Assembly: GCF_001507435.1 (NCBI RefSeq)
Contig: NZ_LMWH01000266.1
Location: forward strand, 124,001 to 188,000
DNA length: 64,000 nucleotides
Source of the DNA: Streptomyces sp. NRRL F-5122
GTDB taxonomy: Bacteria; Actinomycetota; Actinomycetes; Streptomycetales; Streptomycetaceae
Direction of reading: 5' to 3'
The notes below the pieces were generated by a model. The model ran no database searches. It worked only from the letters and a program-made list of their open reading frames with translations, and was not told the DNA's origin. A program made the translations under genes and the position numbers. Position 1 is the stretch's first letter. Each line of letters starts with the position of its first letter. This document shows, one piece after another, positions 23,961-32,548 of this stretch.

Positions 23961-24851
23961 GTGACTGGCTCGACCCCTCCCCGGAAGCGCCGCTTCCTGC
24001 ACAGGGGAGCGGACCCGGAGCCTCTTGAAGGCTCCAATGGCGTGCGTGACGACGAGCGGGGCGCTTCCGATCCGGGAGCAGCCTCGCTCGAGCCGGTGAA
24101 CAGCCCGGCTGTGCCCGAGGTGCCGGCCCGACCCCCGGCACCCGTCGCACGGCGGCGGGCGACGGCCGTCCGGGACGGAATCCGGGAAGGCGTCCGCAAG
24201 GGCGGCAGCCAGGCCAAGGCGGGACTGGGCTACCTCGCCGACCGGATCATCGAGATCGGCCCGCGAATCCCCGTACGGGACCTCAAGACGCTCCGCGGGC
24301 AGTTCCCCGGCCTCGGGCCCGAGGAACTCGCCGACAAGCTCGTCTCGGGCGCCGCCAGGGCGACGGCCACGGTCGGGGCCGGGATCGGAGCCGCCGCGAT
24401 GCTGCCCGTCCCGCCCGCCATGCCGACCGAGCTGGCCACGGAGATCACCGGCGTCGCGGCGATCGAACTGAAACTGATCGCCGAACTGCACGAGGTGTAC
24501 GGGGTGCGGCCGCCCGGGAACCTCAGCCAGCGCAGTACCTCGTATCTGAGGTCCTGGTCGGGGGAACGCGGCATCGAGGTGAGCAAGCCGTCGACCGTGG
24601 ACGCCGCCCTCGGCGGGCGGATGAAGCGGGAACTGCGGCAGCAGATCATGAAGCGGATGGTGCGGAACCTGCCGAACCTGATGCCCTTCATGGTGGGTGC
24701 CGCGGTGGGCGCCGTCATGAACCGGCGGGACACCAGGCGGCTGGCGGAGCGGATCCGCAAGGATCTGCGCAAGGCGCAGGTGCCCTGGGAGGCCCTGCCG
24801 GAGCTGCCGCCGCTGGAGAAGCCGAAACACCCCCTGCAGATCGAGGACTGA
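23961..24851 (+). CDS. Hypothetical protein, helical, with membrane-insertion-like glycine/alanine segment
   Basis: This 296-residue protein starts at GTG 23961, 13 bases after DUF4193. Residues 1-75 are charged and disordered. A central region contains an Ala/Gly-rich hydrophobic segment at ~130-160 (ATVGAGIGAAAMLPVPPAMP) and another near residue 238-252 (LMPFMVGAAVGAVMN), either of which could be membrane-associated. The C-terminal ~40 residues are basic and helical. Conserved-looking codon use and proximity to DUF4193 support a real gene. I do not recognise a functional family. Confidence 0.8.
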   Translation: MTGSTPPRKRRFLHRGADPEPLEGSNGVRDDERGASDPGAASLEPVNSPAVPEVPARPPAPVARRRATAVRDGIREGVRKGGSQAKAGLGYLADRIIEIGPRIPVRDLKTLRGQFPGLGPEELADKLVSGAARATATVGAGIGAAAMLPVPPAMPTELATEITGVAAIELKLIAELHEVYGVRPPGNLSQRSTSYLRSWSGERGIEVSKPSTVDAALGGRMKRELRQQIMKRMVRNLPNLMPFMVGAAVGAVMNRRDTRRLAERIRKDLRKAQVPWEALPELPPLEKPKHPLQIED

Positions 24852-24861
24852 CGTCCCCTTC

Positions 24862-24890
24862 CGGCGCGGCCGGCAGACCGGGTCGCGCCG
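24862..24890. terminator. Hairpin between convergent genes
   Basis: CGGCGCG (24862-24868) pairs with CGCGCCG (24884-24890), with further partial pairing inside. It occupies the 42-base gap between the hypothetical gene and DUF3093. Confidence 0.45.
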
Positions 24891-24893
24891 TCG

Positions 24894-25355
24894 CTACACC
24901 TGCGCCCGCGCCGCCGCGATCGCCGCCGCCAGCCTCTCCGGCTCCCTGGACGACAGGTACAGGTAGGGCGTCGGGTCCTCGGGGTCCACGACCTCGACCT
25001 TCAGGGCCCTCGGAATGTAAGCGCGCAGCAGCATGAAGGCACGTGTGTTCGCCTTGTACGTGCGCCACGCGCGGGCTTCCTCCGCGTCCAGGACCTCCGA
25101 GTCGCCGAGCGCCGACAGCGGGATCTTCGCCTCGCCCGCGATCAGCGAGTCGCCCACCACCCGGATACGCACGGAGCCGTACGAGCTCGCCACGACCGCC
25201 GAGGCCGCCGTGCCACCGACCAGCCCGCCGAGCAGCGGGAGCGTGCCGAACGGCACCAGGACGAGGGCCAGGGCGAAGCCGACCAGGAGGCACATCAGCC
25301 ACCAGGACCGGGGCGCGGTGAGGCGTTCTTCGTACGGCGACGCGGAGAGCTGCAT
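24894..25355 (-). CDS. DUF3093 family membrane protein
   Basis: This 153-residue actinobacterial protein of unknown function has a short N-terminus (YEERLTAPRSWW) and two close transmembrane helices at ~20-60. A beta-rich cytoplasmic domain of the PH-like type follows (RIRVVGDSLIAGEAKIPL, then EARAWR and ALKVEVVDPEDPTPYLYLSSR). ATG 25355 gives the family-typical MQLSASPYEERLT start; an upstream in-frame ATG at 25388 has no ribosome site and would overlap the divergent promoter region. It is divergent from the thioesterase operon across 58 bases. Confidence 0.85.
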   Translation of the reverse strand: MQLSASPYEERLTAPRSWWLMCLLVGFALALVLVPFGTLPLLGGLVGGTAASAVVASSYGSVRIRVVGDSLIAGEAKIPLSALGDSEVLDAEEARAWRTYKANTRAFMLLRAYIPRALKVEVVDPEDPTPYLYLSSREPERLAAAIAAARAQV

Positions 25356-25399
25356 GGAATCAAGCTTGGCACGGTGTCGGGAACGCATTCACGCGCGGG

Positions 25400-25405
25400 T
25401 AAGGT
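25400..25405 (+). promoter_or_regulatory. -10 box, near-leaderless promoter for the thioesterase-dut operon
   Basis: TAAGGT is followed by 8 bases and GTG 25414. There is no ribosome site before the GTG. Confidence 0.45.
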
Positions 25406-25413
25406 CTGCGCGT

Positions 25414-25998
25414 GTGAGTGGTACTTCCGAAGCTCTGACACCGCCGACCGACGCCGTGGCGCCCATACGGCACCCCGACGCCCCCGCCCCCGGGGAACTG
25501 CTCGGCGCGCACTACGACCAGTGCTTCGGATGCGGGGGAGCCCAGCCCCACGGCCTGCACCTCGAGGCGCGGGCCGGTGAGGGCGTCTCCCTCACCGCCG
25601 AGTTCACCGTGCGGTCCGCCCACCAGGGTGCGCCCGGACTCGCCCACGGAGGGGTGCTCGCGACCGCCCTCGACGAGACCCTCGGCTCGCTGAACTGGCT
25701 GCTGCGCACGATCGCGGTGACCGGCCGACTGGAGACCGACTTCGTGCGGCCCGTGCCGGTGGGCACCGTGCTGCATCTGGAGGCCGAGGTGACGGCGGTG
25801 GCCGGACGGAAGATCTACTCGAGGGCGACCGGTCGGATAGGAGGGCCCGAGGGGCCCGTCGCCGTCCGTGCCGGCGCCGTGTTCATCGAGGTGAAGGTCG
25901 ACCATTTCGTCGACAACGGCCGCCCGCAGGAGATCCGGGCGGCCATGGAGGACCCGGACCAGGTCCGGCGCGCGCGAGCCTTCGAGGTGAATCCGTGA
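25414..25998 (+). CDS. PaaI-family (hotdog fold) thioesterase
   Basis: This 194-residue hotdog-fold protein probably hydrolyses an acyl-CoA thioester. The N-terminal extension has FGCGGAQPHGLHLE (~35), followed by the hotdog domain at ~45-165 with the active-site loop LAHGGVLATALDETLG (~73-88). The Cys pair near the N-terminus is common in this actinobacterial subgroup. GTG 25414 fits a -10 box 8 bases upstream. The stop overlaps the dut start (GTGA), making the first gene of a thioesterase-dut-DUF3710 operon. Confidence 0.85.
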   Translation: MSGTSEALTPPTDAVAPIRHPDAPAPGELLGAHYDQCFGCGGAQPHGLHLEARAGEGVSLTAEFTVRSAHQGAPGLAHGGVLATALDETLGSLNWLLRTIAVTGRLETDFVRPVPVGTVLHLEAEVTAVAGRKIYSRATGRIGGPEGPVAVRAGAVFIEVKVDHFVDNGRPQEIRAAMEDPDQVRRARAFEVNP

Positions 25999-26519
25999 GC
26001 AGCGAACCCCGTCGCGAACTCGCCGTGCTCATCCGCCGCGTCGACCCCGACGTACCGCTCCCGGCGTATGCGCATCCCGGGGACGCGGGAGCCGATCTGC
26101 GCACCACCGAGAGCCGCGAGCTGAAGCCCGGGGAGCGGGCCGTGCTGCCCACGGGCGTGTCTGTGGCGCTCCCGGAGGGGTACGCGGCCTTCGTGCATCC
26201 ACGGTCCGGTCTCGCCGCCCGCTGCGGTGTCGCCCTGGTGAATGCCCCAGGGACGGTTGATGCCGGGTACCGTGGAGAGATCAAGGTGATCGTGGTGAAT
26301 CTCGATCCGCGCGAGTCCGTGCGGTTCGAGCGCTTCGACCGGATTGCCCAACTGGTCGTCCAACAGGTGGAGAGGGTCCGTTTCCAGGAGGTCGCGGAGC
26401 TTCCCGACTCGGCGCGTGCCGAGGGGGGCTTCGGGTCCACCGGCGGTCATGCCGCCGTGGGCGGCACAACGGGTGGGAATCGATACGCTTCGGTCGTATC
26501 CGACCGGGAAGGACAGTGA
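25995..26519 (+). CDS. dut: dUTP diphosphatase
   Basis: This 174-residue trimeric dUTPase converts dUTP to dUMP and pyrophosphate, keeping uracil out of DNA and feeding dTMP synthesis. All five motifs are present in order: DAGADLR (~30), HPRSGLAAR (~70), GTVDAGYRGEI (~88), RIAQLVVQ (~114) and the C-terminal P-loop-like EGGFGSTG (~139). The extra ~25 residues after motif 5 are a poorly conserved tail. GTG 25995 overlaps the thioesterase stop. Confidence 0.95.
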   Translation: MSSEPRRELAVLIRRVDPDVPLPAYAHPGDAGADLRTTESRELKPGERAVLPTGVSVALPEGYAAFVHPRSGLAARCGVALVNAPGTVDAGYRGEIKVIVVNLDPRESVRFERFDRIAQLVVQQVERVRFQEVAELPDSARAEGGFGSTGGHAAVGGTTGGNRYASVVSDREGQ

Positions 26520-26520
26520 C

Positions 26521-27282
26521 GTGTTCGGACGTCGCAACAAGAAGGGTGCCGCCGAGGACGCGGCCGGCGAGGCCGAGCAGGTCGTCGACGGTGTCGACAC
26601 TGAGGCGGACGTAGAGGTCGAGCGTGAGCGCGTGAGGCTCGAGCCGGAGCCCCGGCCCGACGGCCCCTGGGACAGGTCCGAGGTCCGTGAGCCCGGCGAG
26701 GGCCGGGTGGACCTGGGCGGGCTGTTCGTGCCCGGGGTCGAGGGCATGGAGCTGAGGGTCGAGGTCGCGGGCGACGCGATCGTCGCCGCGACCGTCGTGC
26801 TGAGGGACAGCGCCATCCAGTTGCAGGCCTTCGCCGCGCCCAAGCGCGAGGGCATCTGGGGCGAGGTCCGCGAGGAGATCGCCAGCGGCATCACCCAGCA
26901 GGGCGGCATCGTCGACGAGGTCGAGGGTTCGCTGGGCTGGGAGCTGCGGGCGCAGGTACCGGTGCAGCTGCCGGACGGCACGGGCGGGTTCCAGGTCGTG
27001 CGGTTCGTCGGCGTGGACGGCCCCCGCTGGTTCCTGCGCGGCGTGATCTCCGGCCAGGGTGCCGTTCAGCCGCAGGCGGCGGGGCTGCTCGAGCAGATCT
27101 TCCGGGACACCGTCGTGCTTCGTGGTGAAGGCCCGATGGCGCCGCGCGATCCGATCGTCCTCAAGCTGCCCAACGACGCGCAGATGGTGCCCGAGGGCGT
27201 GCAGACGGAGGAGGCGGGATCCCGCTTCTCCGGTGGTATGGGCCAGTTGCAGCGAGGACCTGAGATCACCGAGGTCCGCTGA
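26521..27282 (+). CDS. DUF3710 family protein
   Basis: This 253-residue actinobacterial protein has an acidic, disordered N-terminal part (1-60, rich in Glu/Val) and a conserved domain of ~65-215 (RVDLGGLFVPG, FLRGVISG, DTVVLRGEGPMAPRDPIVL). It has no catalytic motif that I recognise, no membrane segment and no signal. GTG 26521 begins one base after the dut stop, with AAGGA upstream, so it is the third gene of the operon. Its steady pairing with dut suggests a nucleotide or DNA-maintenance role, which is inference. Confidence 0.87.
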   Translation: MFGRRNKKGAAEDAAGEAEQVVDGVDTEADVEVERERVRLEPEPRPDGPWDRSEVREPGEGRVDLGGLFVPGVEGMELRVEVAGDAIVAATVVLRDSAIQLQAFAAPKREGIWGEVREEIASGITQQGGIVDEVEGSLGWELRAQVPVQLPDGTGGFQVVRFVGVDGPRWFLRGVISGQGAVQPQAAGLLEQIFRDTVVLRGEGPMAPRDPIVLKLPNDAQMVPEGVQTEEAGSRFSGGMGQLQRGPEITEVR

Positions 27283-27303
27283 CCGGCCCGCTGACACAAC
27301 CGA

Positions 27304-27338
27304 CAAAGGCCGTGCCCGGCAGGGGCGCGGCCTTTTTG
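27304..27338 (+). terminator. Terminator with T-tract after DUF3710
   Basis: A 13-bp stem (AAAGGCCGTGCCC with GGGCGCGGCCTTT, one G-T pair) is followed by TTTT. This is the only classical intrinsic terminator with a clear T-run in the window. Confidence 0.85.
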
Positions 27339-27452
27339 TGTGCCGCGTGCGCGGACCCTTGACGCGCAGTTGGTCTGTACCTATGTTCTCCGGCCATCGC
27401 GAGCGTTCAAAGAGGCGCTCATCGTTCATATATAAGAACGGATGGCTGTCGC

Positions 27453-28664
27453 ATGGCTGCTGCACCCCCACGTCATCGCCGCAGATCACGGGCCTTACTG
27501 TTCATCTCGCTGGTCGCCGCACTGGTGACCGGACTTCTCCTCCAGCCCCAGGCGCGCCGCGCGGAGGCCGCCCCCACGACCTTCGCCCATCCCGGAGTCA
27601 CCGTCTCCAGGGCCCAGCTGGACTTCGCCCGCAGCAAGGTCGACGCCGGCGCCCAGCCCTGGAAGGGCGCCTTCGACCAGATGATGGCGAGCAAGTACGC
27701 GGATCTGAACCGCACCCCCAAACCCCGCGCCACCGTCGAGTGCGGCTCGTACTCGAATCCGAACTACGGCTGCACCGACGAGCGCGAGGACGCGATCGCC
27801 GCGTACACCGACGCCCTCGCCTGGTACATCACGCGCGACGACCGGTACGCGAAGAAGTCCATCCAGCTGATGGACGCCTGGTCGGCCGTCATCAAGGAGC
27901 ACACCAACAGCAACGCGCCCCTGCAGACCGGCTGGGCGGGCTCCTCGTGGCCCAAGGCCGCGGAGATCATCAAGTACACCTACACCGGCGGCTGGGCGAA
28001 CTCCGGGCGCTTCGCCACCATGCTCCGCGACGTCTACCTGCCGAAGGTGATCGGCGGCTCCAACTCCAACGGGAACTGGGAGCTGTCCATGATGGAGGCC
28101 GCGGTCGGCATATCGGTCTTCCTCGAGGACAGGACGTCGTACGACAAGGCGATGGCGAAGTTCCGCACCCGGACGGCCGCGTACGTCTACCTCGCCTCCG
28201 ACGGCGATCTGCCGAAGACCGTGCCCAGCCAGAACCTCGACACCAGAGACAAGATCGTCAACTACTGGCAGGGGCAGTCGACCTTCGTCACCGGGCTCAC
28301 CCAGGAGACCTGTCGTGACCTCACGCACACCGGGTACGGCATCTCCGCCATCTCGCACGTGGCCGAGACCAGCCGCATCCAGGGGCAGGACCTGTACGGC
28401 ACCGACGTCGGCGAGCGGCTGCGGCAGGCACTCGGGTTCCAGTCCAAGTACCAGCTGGGCACGGCCGTACCCGGTTGGCTGTGCGGCGGCTCGCTCACCC
28501 TCGGTCTCGGCCCGGTCACCGAGGTGGGATACAACGCCCTGCACAACCGCCTGGGCATCGCGATGACGAACACCCAGGCGCTGACCGAGCAGAACCGGCC
28601 GGCGGGCAGCAACAACCTCTTCGTCGCCTGGGAGACCCTGACGCACGGGGACAACCCCAGCTGA
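27453..28664 (+). CDS. Secreted alginate-lyase-superfamily protein
   Basis: This 403-residue exported protein has a twin-basic N-terminus (PPRHRRRSRA), a hydrophobic core and a probable cleavage site after RRAEAA (~40). The alpha/alpha-toroid alginate-lyase domain (PF05426-like, ~75-380) carries AYTDALAWYITRDDRYAKK (~112) and the SNSNGNWELSMMEAAVGI segment (~207), where the Asn-Trp and the later His (ISHVAET, ~306) are candidate active-site residues. It probably cuts a uronate-containing or related polysaccharide. A single-gene unit: a terminator lies on each side. The upstream AT-rich sequence GTTCATATATAAGAAC is at 27424-27439. The ribosome site is weak. Confidence 0.82.
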   Translation: MAAAPPRHRRRSRALLFISLVAALVTGLLLQPQARRAEAAPTTFAHPGVTVSRAQLDFARSKVDAGAQPWKGAFDQMMASKYADLNRTPKPRATVECGSYSNPNYGCTDEREDAIAAYTDALAWYITRDDRYAKKSIQLMDAWSAVIKEHTNSNAPLQTGWAGSSWPKAAEIIKYTYTGGWANSGRFATMLRDVYLPKVIGGSNSNGNWELSMMEAAVGISVFLEDRTSYDKAMAKFRTRTAAYVYLASDGDLPKTVPSQNLDTRDKIVNYWQGQSTFVTGLTQETCRDLTHTGYGISAISHVAETSRIQGQDLYGTDVGERLRQALGFQSKYQLGTAVPGWLCGGSLTLGLGPVTEVGYNALHNRLGIAMTNTQALTEQNRPAGSNNLFVAWETLTHGDNPS

Positions 28665-28669
28665 CCTGC

Positions 28670-28714
28670 GTACGGCGGCCGAGGGCTCGCTGTGCCGAAC
28701 CCCGGCCGCCGTAC
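28670..28714 (+). terminator. Terminator after the alginate-lyase-like gene
   Basis: A perfect 12-bp stem (GTACGGCGGCCG at 28670-28681, complement 28703-28714) has a 21-base loop, 6 bases after the stop codon. Confidence 0.7.
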
Positions 28715-28861
28715 CCCGCACAGGAGCCCCGCGCCGGTGTATCAGGGTTGCGTCAAAGAGGCCCTGCGTGACGCATCATGCCCCTTTTGCCGTGATTATT
28801 GGCCGTAAGGTCGACGCAGCGTACGCAGCGTGCGTAGCTGCGACGGGAAGACAATGGGGCC

Positions 28862-31405
28862 ATGGGACGCGGCAAACTTCGGATCTACCTCGGTGCGGCA
28901 CCGGGCGTGGGCAAGACCTACGCGATGCTCTCCGAGGCACACCGGCGCGTCGAACGCGGCACCGACTGTGTCGTGGCCTTCGTCGAGCACCACGCCCGCC
29001 CGCGCACCGAGGTGATGCTGCACGGCCTGGAGCAGATCCCGCGCAAGGAACTCGTGCACCGCGGCTCGGTCTTCACCGAGATGGACGTGGACGCCGTCCT
29101 GCGCCGCGCCCCCGCCGTCGCCCTCGTGGACGAACTCGCCCACACCAATGTGCCCGGTTCCCGCAACGCCAAGCGCTGGCAGGACGTCGAGGAACTGCTG
29201 GCCGCGGGGATCGACGTCGTCTCGACCGTCAACATCCAGCACCTGGAGTCCCTCGGCGACGTCGTCGAGGCCATCACGGGCATACGCCAGCGCGAGACCG
29301 TCCCCGACGAGGTGGTCCGCCGCGCCGACCAGATCGAGCTGGTCGACATGTCGCCCCAGGCGCTGCGCAGACGGATGGCGCACGGCAACATCTACAAGTC
29401 CGACAAGGTCGACGCGGCCCTGTCCAACTACTTCCGGCCCGGAAACCTGACCGCCCTGCGGGAGCTGGCCCTGCTGTGGGTGGCGGACCGGGTCGACGAG
29501 TACCTGACCGCGTACCGCAGCGAACACCGGGTGTCCAAGATCTGGGGCTCGCGCGAGCGCATCGTCGTGGGCCTGACGGGCGGCCCCGAGGGGCGCACGC
29601 TGATCCGCCGGGCCGCGCGCCTCGCGGAGAAGGGCGCCGGCGGCGAGGTGCTGGCCGTCTACATCTCCCGCACCGACGGGCTCACCTCGGCCTCGCCGAA
29701 GGAGCTCGCCGTCCAGCGCACCCTCGTCGAGGACCTGGGCGGCACCTTCCACCACGTGGTGGGCGAGGACATACCCGCGGCGCTGCTGGACTTCGCCCGC
29801 GGCGTGAACGCGACCCAGATCGTGCTCGGCTCCTCGCGCCGAAAGACCTGGCAGTACATCTTCGGACCCGGCGTCGGTACGACGGTCGCCCGCGAGTCCG
29901 GCCCCGACCTGGACGTGCACATCGTCACGCACGAGGAGGTCGCCAAGGGGCGCGGGCTCCCGGTCGCCCGGGGCGCCCGCCTCGGCCGCTCACGCATCGT
30001 GGCGGGCTGGCTGGTCGGCGTCCTCGGCCCGGTCATCCTGGCGCTGCTGCTGAACACCGTCGATCTCGGTCTCGCCAACGACATGCTGCTGTTCCTGGCG
30101 CTGACCGTGGCCGCGGCCCTGCTCGGCGGGCTCCTTCCCGCCCTGGCCTCCGCGGCCTTCGGCTCCCTGCTGCTGAACTACTACTACACGCCACCGCTGC
30201 ACCGGCTGACCGTCGCCGACCCGAGGAACATCGTCGCGATCGTGATCTTCGTCGCGGTCGCGGTGTCGGTGGCCTCGGTGGTGGATCTCGCGGCGCGGCG
30301 CACTCATCAGGCCGCCCGTCTGCGCGCCGAGTCGGAGATCCTCTCCTTCCTCTCGGGCAGCGTGCTGCGCGGCGAGACCAGCGTGGACGAGCTCCTCGAA
30401 CGGGTGCGTGAGACGTTCGGCATGGACGCCGCGGCGCTGCTGGAACGGTCGAGCGAGGTCGATCCCTGGACCTGCGCGGGCAGCGTGGGCCCGGGTGCGG
30501 CGGCCGAGCGGCCCGAGGACGCTGACGTGGAGGTTCCGATCGGCGACCACATCGCGCTGGCGCTGTCCGGGCGGGTTCTGCCCGCCTCCGACCGCCGGGT
30601 GCTGGCCGCCTTCGCCGCGCAGACCGTCGTGGCCCTGGACCGCCGACGCCTGCAGCAGGAGGCCGAGCAGGCCCGGACCCTGGCCGAGGGCAACCGCATC
30701 CGCACCGCGCTGCTGGCGGCCGTCAGCCACGATCTGCGCACCCCGCTGGCCGGTATCAAGGCGTCGGTGACCTCGCTGCGCTCCGAGGACGTCGAGTGGT
30801 CCGAGGAGGACCGCGCCGAGCTGCTGGCGTCGATCGAGGAGGGGGCCGACCGGCTGGACCACCTGGTGGGCAATCTGCTGGACATGTCGCGTCTGCAGAC
30901 CGGGACCGTCACCCCGCTGATCCGGGCGGTCGACCTGGACGAGGTGGTGCCCATGGCGCTCGGCGGCGTACCGGAGGACAGCGTGGAGCTGGACATCCCG
31001 GAGACGCTGCCGATGGTCGACGTGGACGCCGGGCTGCTGGAGCGCACGGTCGCCAACCTCGTCGAGAACGCCGTGAAGTACAGCCCGCTCACCACGCCGG
31101 TACTGGTCGCGGCGAGTGCCCTCGCCGACCGTGTGGAGGTCCGCATCGTCGACCGCGGGCCGGGAGTGCCCGACGAGGCGAAGGACCGGATCTTCGAGCC
31201 CTTCCAGCGCTACGGCGACGCCCCGCGCGGCGCCGGTGTGGGTCTCGGCCTGGCCGTCGCGCGTGGCTTCGCCGAAGCCATGGGTGGCACTCTGAACGCC
31301 GAGGACACCCCCGGCGGCGGGCTCACGATGGTCCTCACTCTCCGGGCCGTGGCAAGCTTCCACGGCCCCGCACGACTGGCCGAAGCAGAAAGGCAAACCA
31401 CATGA
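28862..31405 (+). CDS. kdpD: Sensor histidine kinase KdpD
   Basis: This 847-residue sensor of the potassium/turgor system has the N-terminal KdpD domain (1-~210) with the Walker A motif GAAPGVGKT (11-19) and Walker-B-like VALVDELAHTN (~88). A Usp-like domain (~230-365), four transmembrane helices (~375-470), a GAF domain (~490-605), HisKA with His623 (VSHDLRTP) and HATPase (~715-840) follow. All parts are intact. It starts at ATG 28862 and overlaps kdpE by 4 bases (ATGA). kdpFABC is not in the window, so targets must lie elsewhere or include the nearby potassium genes. Confidence 0.93.
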   Translation: MGRGKLRIYLGAAPGVGKTYAMLSEAHRRVERGTDCVVAFVEHHARPRTEVMLHGLEQIPRKELVHRGSVFTEMDVDAVLRRAPAVALVDELAHTNVPGSRNAKRWQDVEELLAAGIDVVSTVNIQHLESLGDVVEAITGIRQRETVPDEVVRRADQIELVDMSPQALRRRMAHGNIYKSDKVDAALSNYFRPGNLTALRELALLWVADRVDEYLTAYRSEHRVSKIWGSRERIVVGLTGGPEGRTLIRRAARLAEKGAGGEVLAVYISRTDGLTSASPKELAVQRTLVEDLGGTFHHVVGEDIPAALLDFARGVNATQIVLGSSRRKTWQYIFGPGVGTTVARESGPDLDVHIVTHEEVAKGRGLPVARGARLGRSRIVAGWLVGVLGPVILALLLNTVDLGLANDMLLFLALTVAAALLGGLLPALASAAFGSLLLNYYYTPPLHRLTVADPRNIVAIVIFVAVAVSVASVVDLAARRTHQAARLRAESEILSFLSGSVLRGETSVDELLERVRETFGMDAAALLERSSEVDPWTCAGSVGPGAAAERPEDADVEVPIGDHIALALSGRVLPASDRRVLAAFAAQTVVALDRRRLQQEAEQARTLAEGNRIRTALLAAVSHDLRTPLAGIKASVTSLRSEDVEWSEEDRAELLASIEEGADRLDHLVGNLLDMSRLQTGTVTPLIRAVDLDEVVPMALGGVPEDSVELDIPETLPMVDVDAGLLERTVANLVENAVKYSPLTTPVLVAASALADRVEVRIVDRGPGVPDEAKDRIFEPFQRYGDAPRGAGVGLGLAVARGFAEAMGGTLNAEDTPGGGLTMVLTLRAVASFHGPARLAEAERQTT

Positions 31406-32085
31406 CCCGGGTGCTCGTGGTCGACGACGAGCCGCAGATCGTGCGCGCCCTCGTGATCAATCTGAAGGCGCGCAAGTACGAGGTCGACGCGGCTCCCGAC
31501 GGCACGACCGCGCTCCAGCTCGCGGCCGCCCGTCACCCCGACGTCGTCGTCCTGGACCTCGGTCTGCCGGACATGGACGGCGTCGAGGTGATCAAGGGTC
31601 TGCGCGGCTGGACCCGGGTACCGATCCTGGTGCTCTCCGCCCGTCACTCGTCGGACGAGAAGGTGGAGGCGCTGGACGCGGGCGCCGACGACTACGTCAC
31701 CAAGCCCTTCGGCATGGACGAGCTGCTGGCCCGGCTGCGCGCCGCCGTGCGCAGGGCCGAGCCGAACGGGGGCGGCGAGGACGACGTGATCGTGGAGACC
31801 GAGGGCTTCACCGTCGACCTGGCCGCGAAGAAGGTCAACCGGGCGGGCAAGGACGTACGCCTCACCCCCACGGAGTGGCATCTGCTCGAGGTGCTCGTGC
31901 GCAACACGGGCCGTCTGGTCAGCCAGAAGCAGCTCCTGCAGGAAGTGTGGGGGCCCTCGTACGGGACGGAGACGAACTACCTTCGGGTGTACATGGCCCA
32001 GCTGCGGCGGAAGCTGGAGCTGGACCCTTCGCATCCGAAGCACTTCATCACTGAGCCCGGGATGGGGTACCGGTTCGAGAAGTGA
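31402..32085 (+). CDS. kdpE: Response regulator KdpE (OmpR family)
   Basis: This 227-residue response regulator has the acidic pair Asp8/Asp9, phospho-acceptor Asp52 (VVVLDLGLPDMDG) and Lys in DYVTKPFG (~101). A C-terminal winged helix lies at ~130-225 (YLRVYMAQLRRKLE). It is translated with overlap from kdpD and is the partner of KdpD. There is no obvious terminator before the next gene, which has its own likely -10 box. Confidence 0.93.
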   Translation: MTRVLVVDDEPQIVRALVINLKARKYEVDAAPDGTTALQLAAARHPDVVVLDLGLPDMDGVEVIKGLRGWTRVPILVLSARHSSDEKVEALDAGADDYVTKPFGMDELLARLRAAVRRAEPNGGGEDDVIVETEGFTVDLAAKKVNRAGKDVRLTPTEWHLLEVLVRNTGRLVSQKQLLQEVWGPSYGTETNYLRVYMAQLRRKLELDPSHPKHFITEPGMGYRFEK

Positions 32086-32134
32086 GCCGGGCGGCGGGCG
32101 GAGCCGCGAGTGGGTCGGCGTCGACGCACCCCGG

Positions 32135-32140
32135 TACGCT
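32135..32140 (+). promoter_or_regulatory. -10 box, leaderless promoter for the OB-fold gene
   Basis: TACGCT is followed by 6 bases and ATG 32147. There is no ribosome site. The surrounding octamer GGTACGCT is identical to the one upstream of tdk. Confidence 0.5.
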
Positions 32141-32146
32141 TGCGAT

Positions 32147-32545
32147 ATGAGTGCTGTTTCTCGCTCCGAAAGGCCGGTCGGCCGCCTCCGGCGCATGCTC
32201 GACCGGCTCTCCTCGTCACAGGAGGACCTGGAGTCCGAGGAGCTGCGGGAGGACTCCGAGACCGCAGGCTGTACCCGGATCGGCGACTGCCACGACCGGC
32301 AGATCGTCACGGTTACTGGTACCTTGCGCACGGTCACGTTGCGTCCGCGGGCCGGTGTCCCGGCGCTGGAGGCCGAGCTGTTCGACGGTTCGGCCGCCCT
32401 GGACGTGGTGTGGCTCGGCAGGCGCTCCATCGTCGGCATCGAACCGGGACGCAAGCTGATCGCGTCGGGCCGGATCTCCATGAGCCGGGGCCGCAGAGTG
32501 CTGTTCAATCCGAAGTACGAACTCAGACCTCTCGGACGGGAGTAG
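32147..32545 (+). CDS. OB-fold nucleic-acid-binding domain protein
   Basis: This 132-residue protein has an N-terminal basic helix (1-30) and an acidic linker. The OB-fold is at ~45-128 (VTVTGTLRTVTLRPRAGVPALEAELFDGSAALDVVWLG in part), of the RecG/tRNA-anticodon-binding-like type. It may bind single-stranded nucleic acid or another oligomer. The gene following it, a DUF3159 membrane protein, starts 4 bases later and forms an operon with it. Specific function unknown. Confidence 0.85.
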   Translation: MSAVSRSERPVGRLRRMLDRLSSSQEDLESEELREDSETAGCTRIGDCHDRQIVTVTGTLRTVTLRPRAGVPALEAELFDGSAALDVVWLGRRSIVGIEPGRKLIASGRISMSRGRRVLFNPKYELRPLGRE

Positions 32546-32548
32546 CCG

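Noticed and set aside
28862-32085. A linked kdpFABC operon next to kdpDE
   Set aside because: The genes on both sides were examined: a lyase upstream, and an OB-fold and DUF3159 gene downstream. No K+-ATPase subunit is present in the window.
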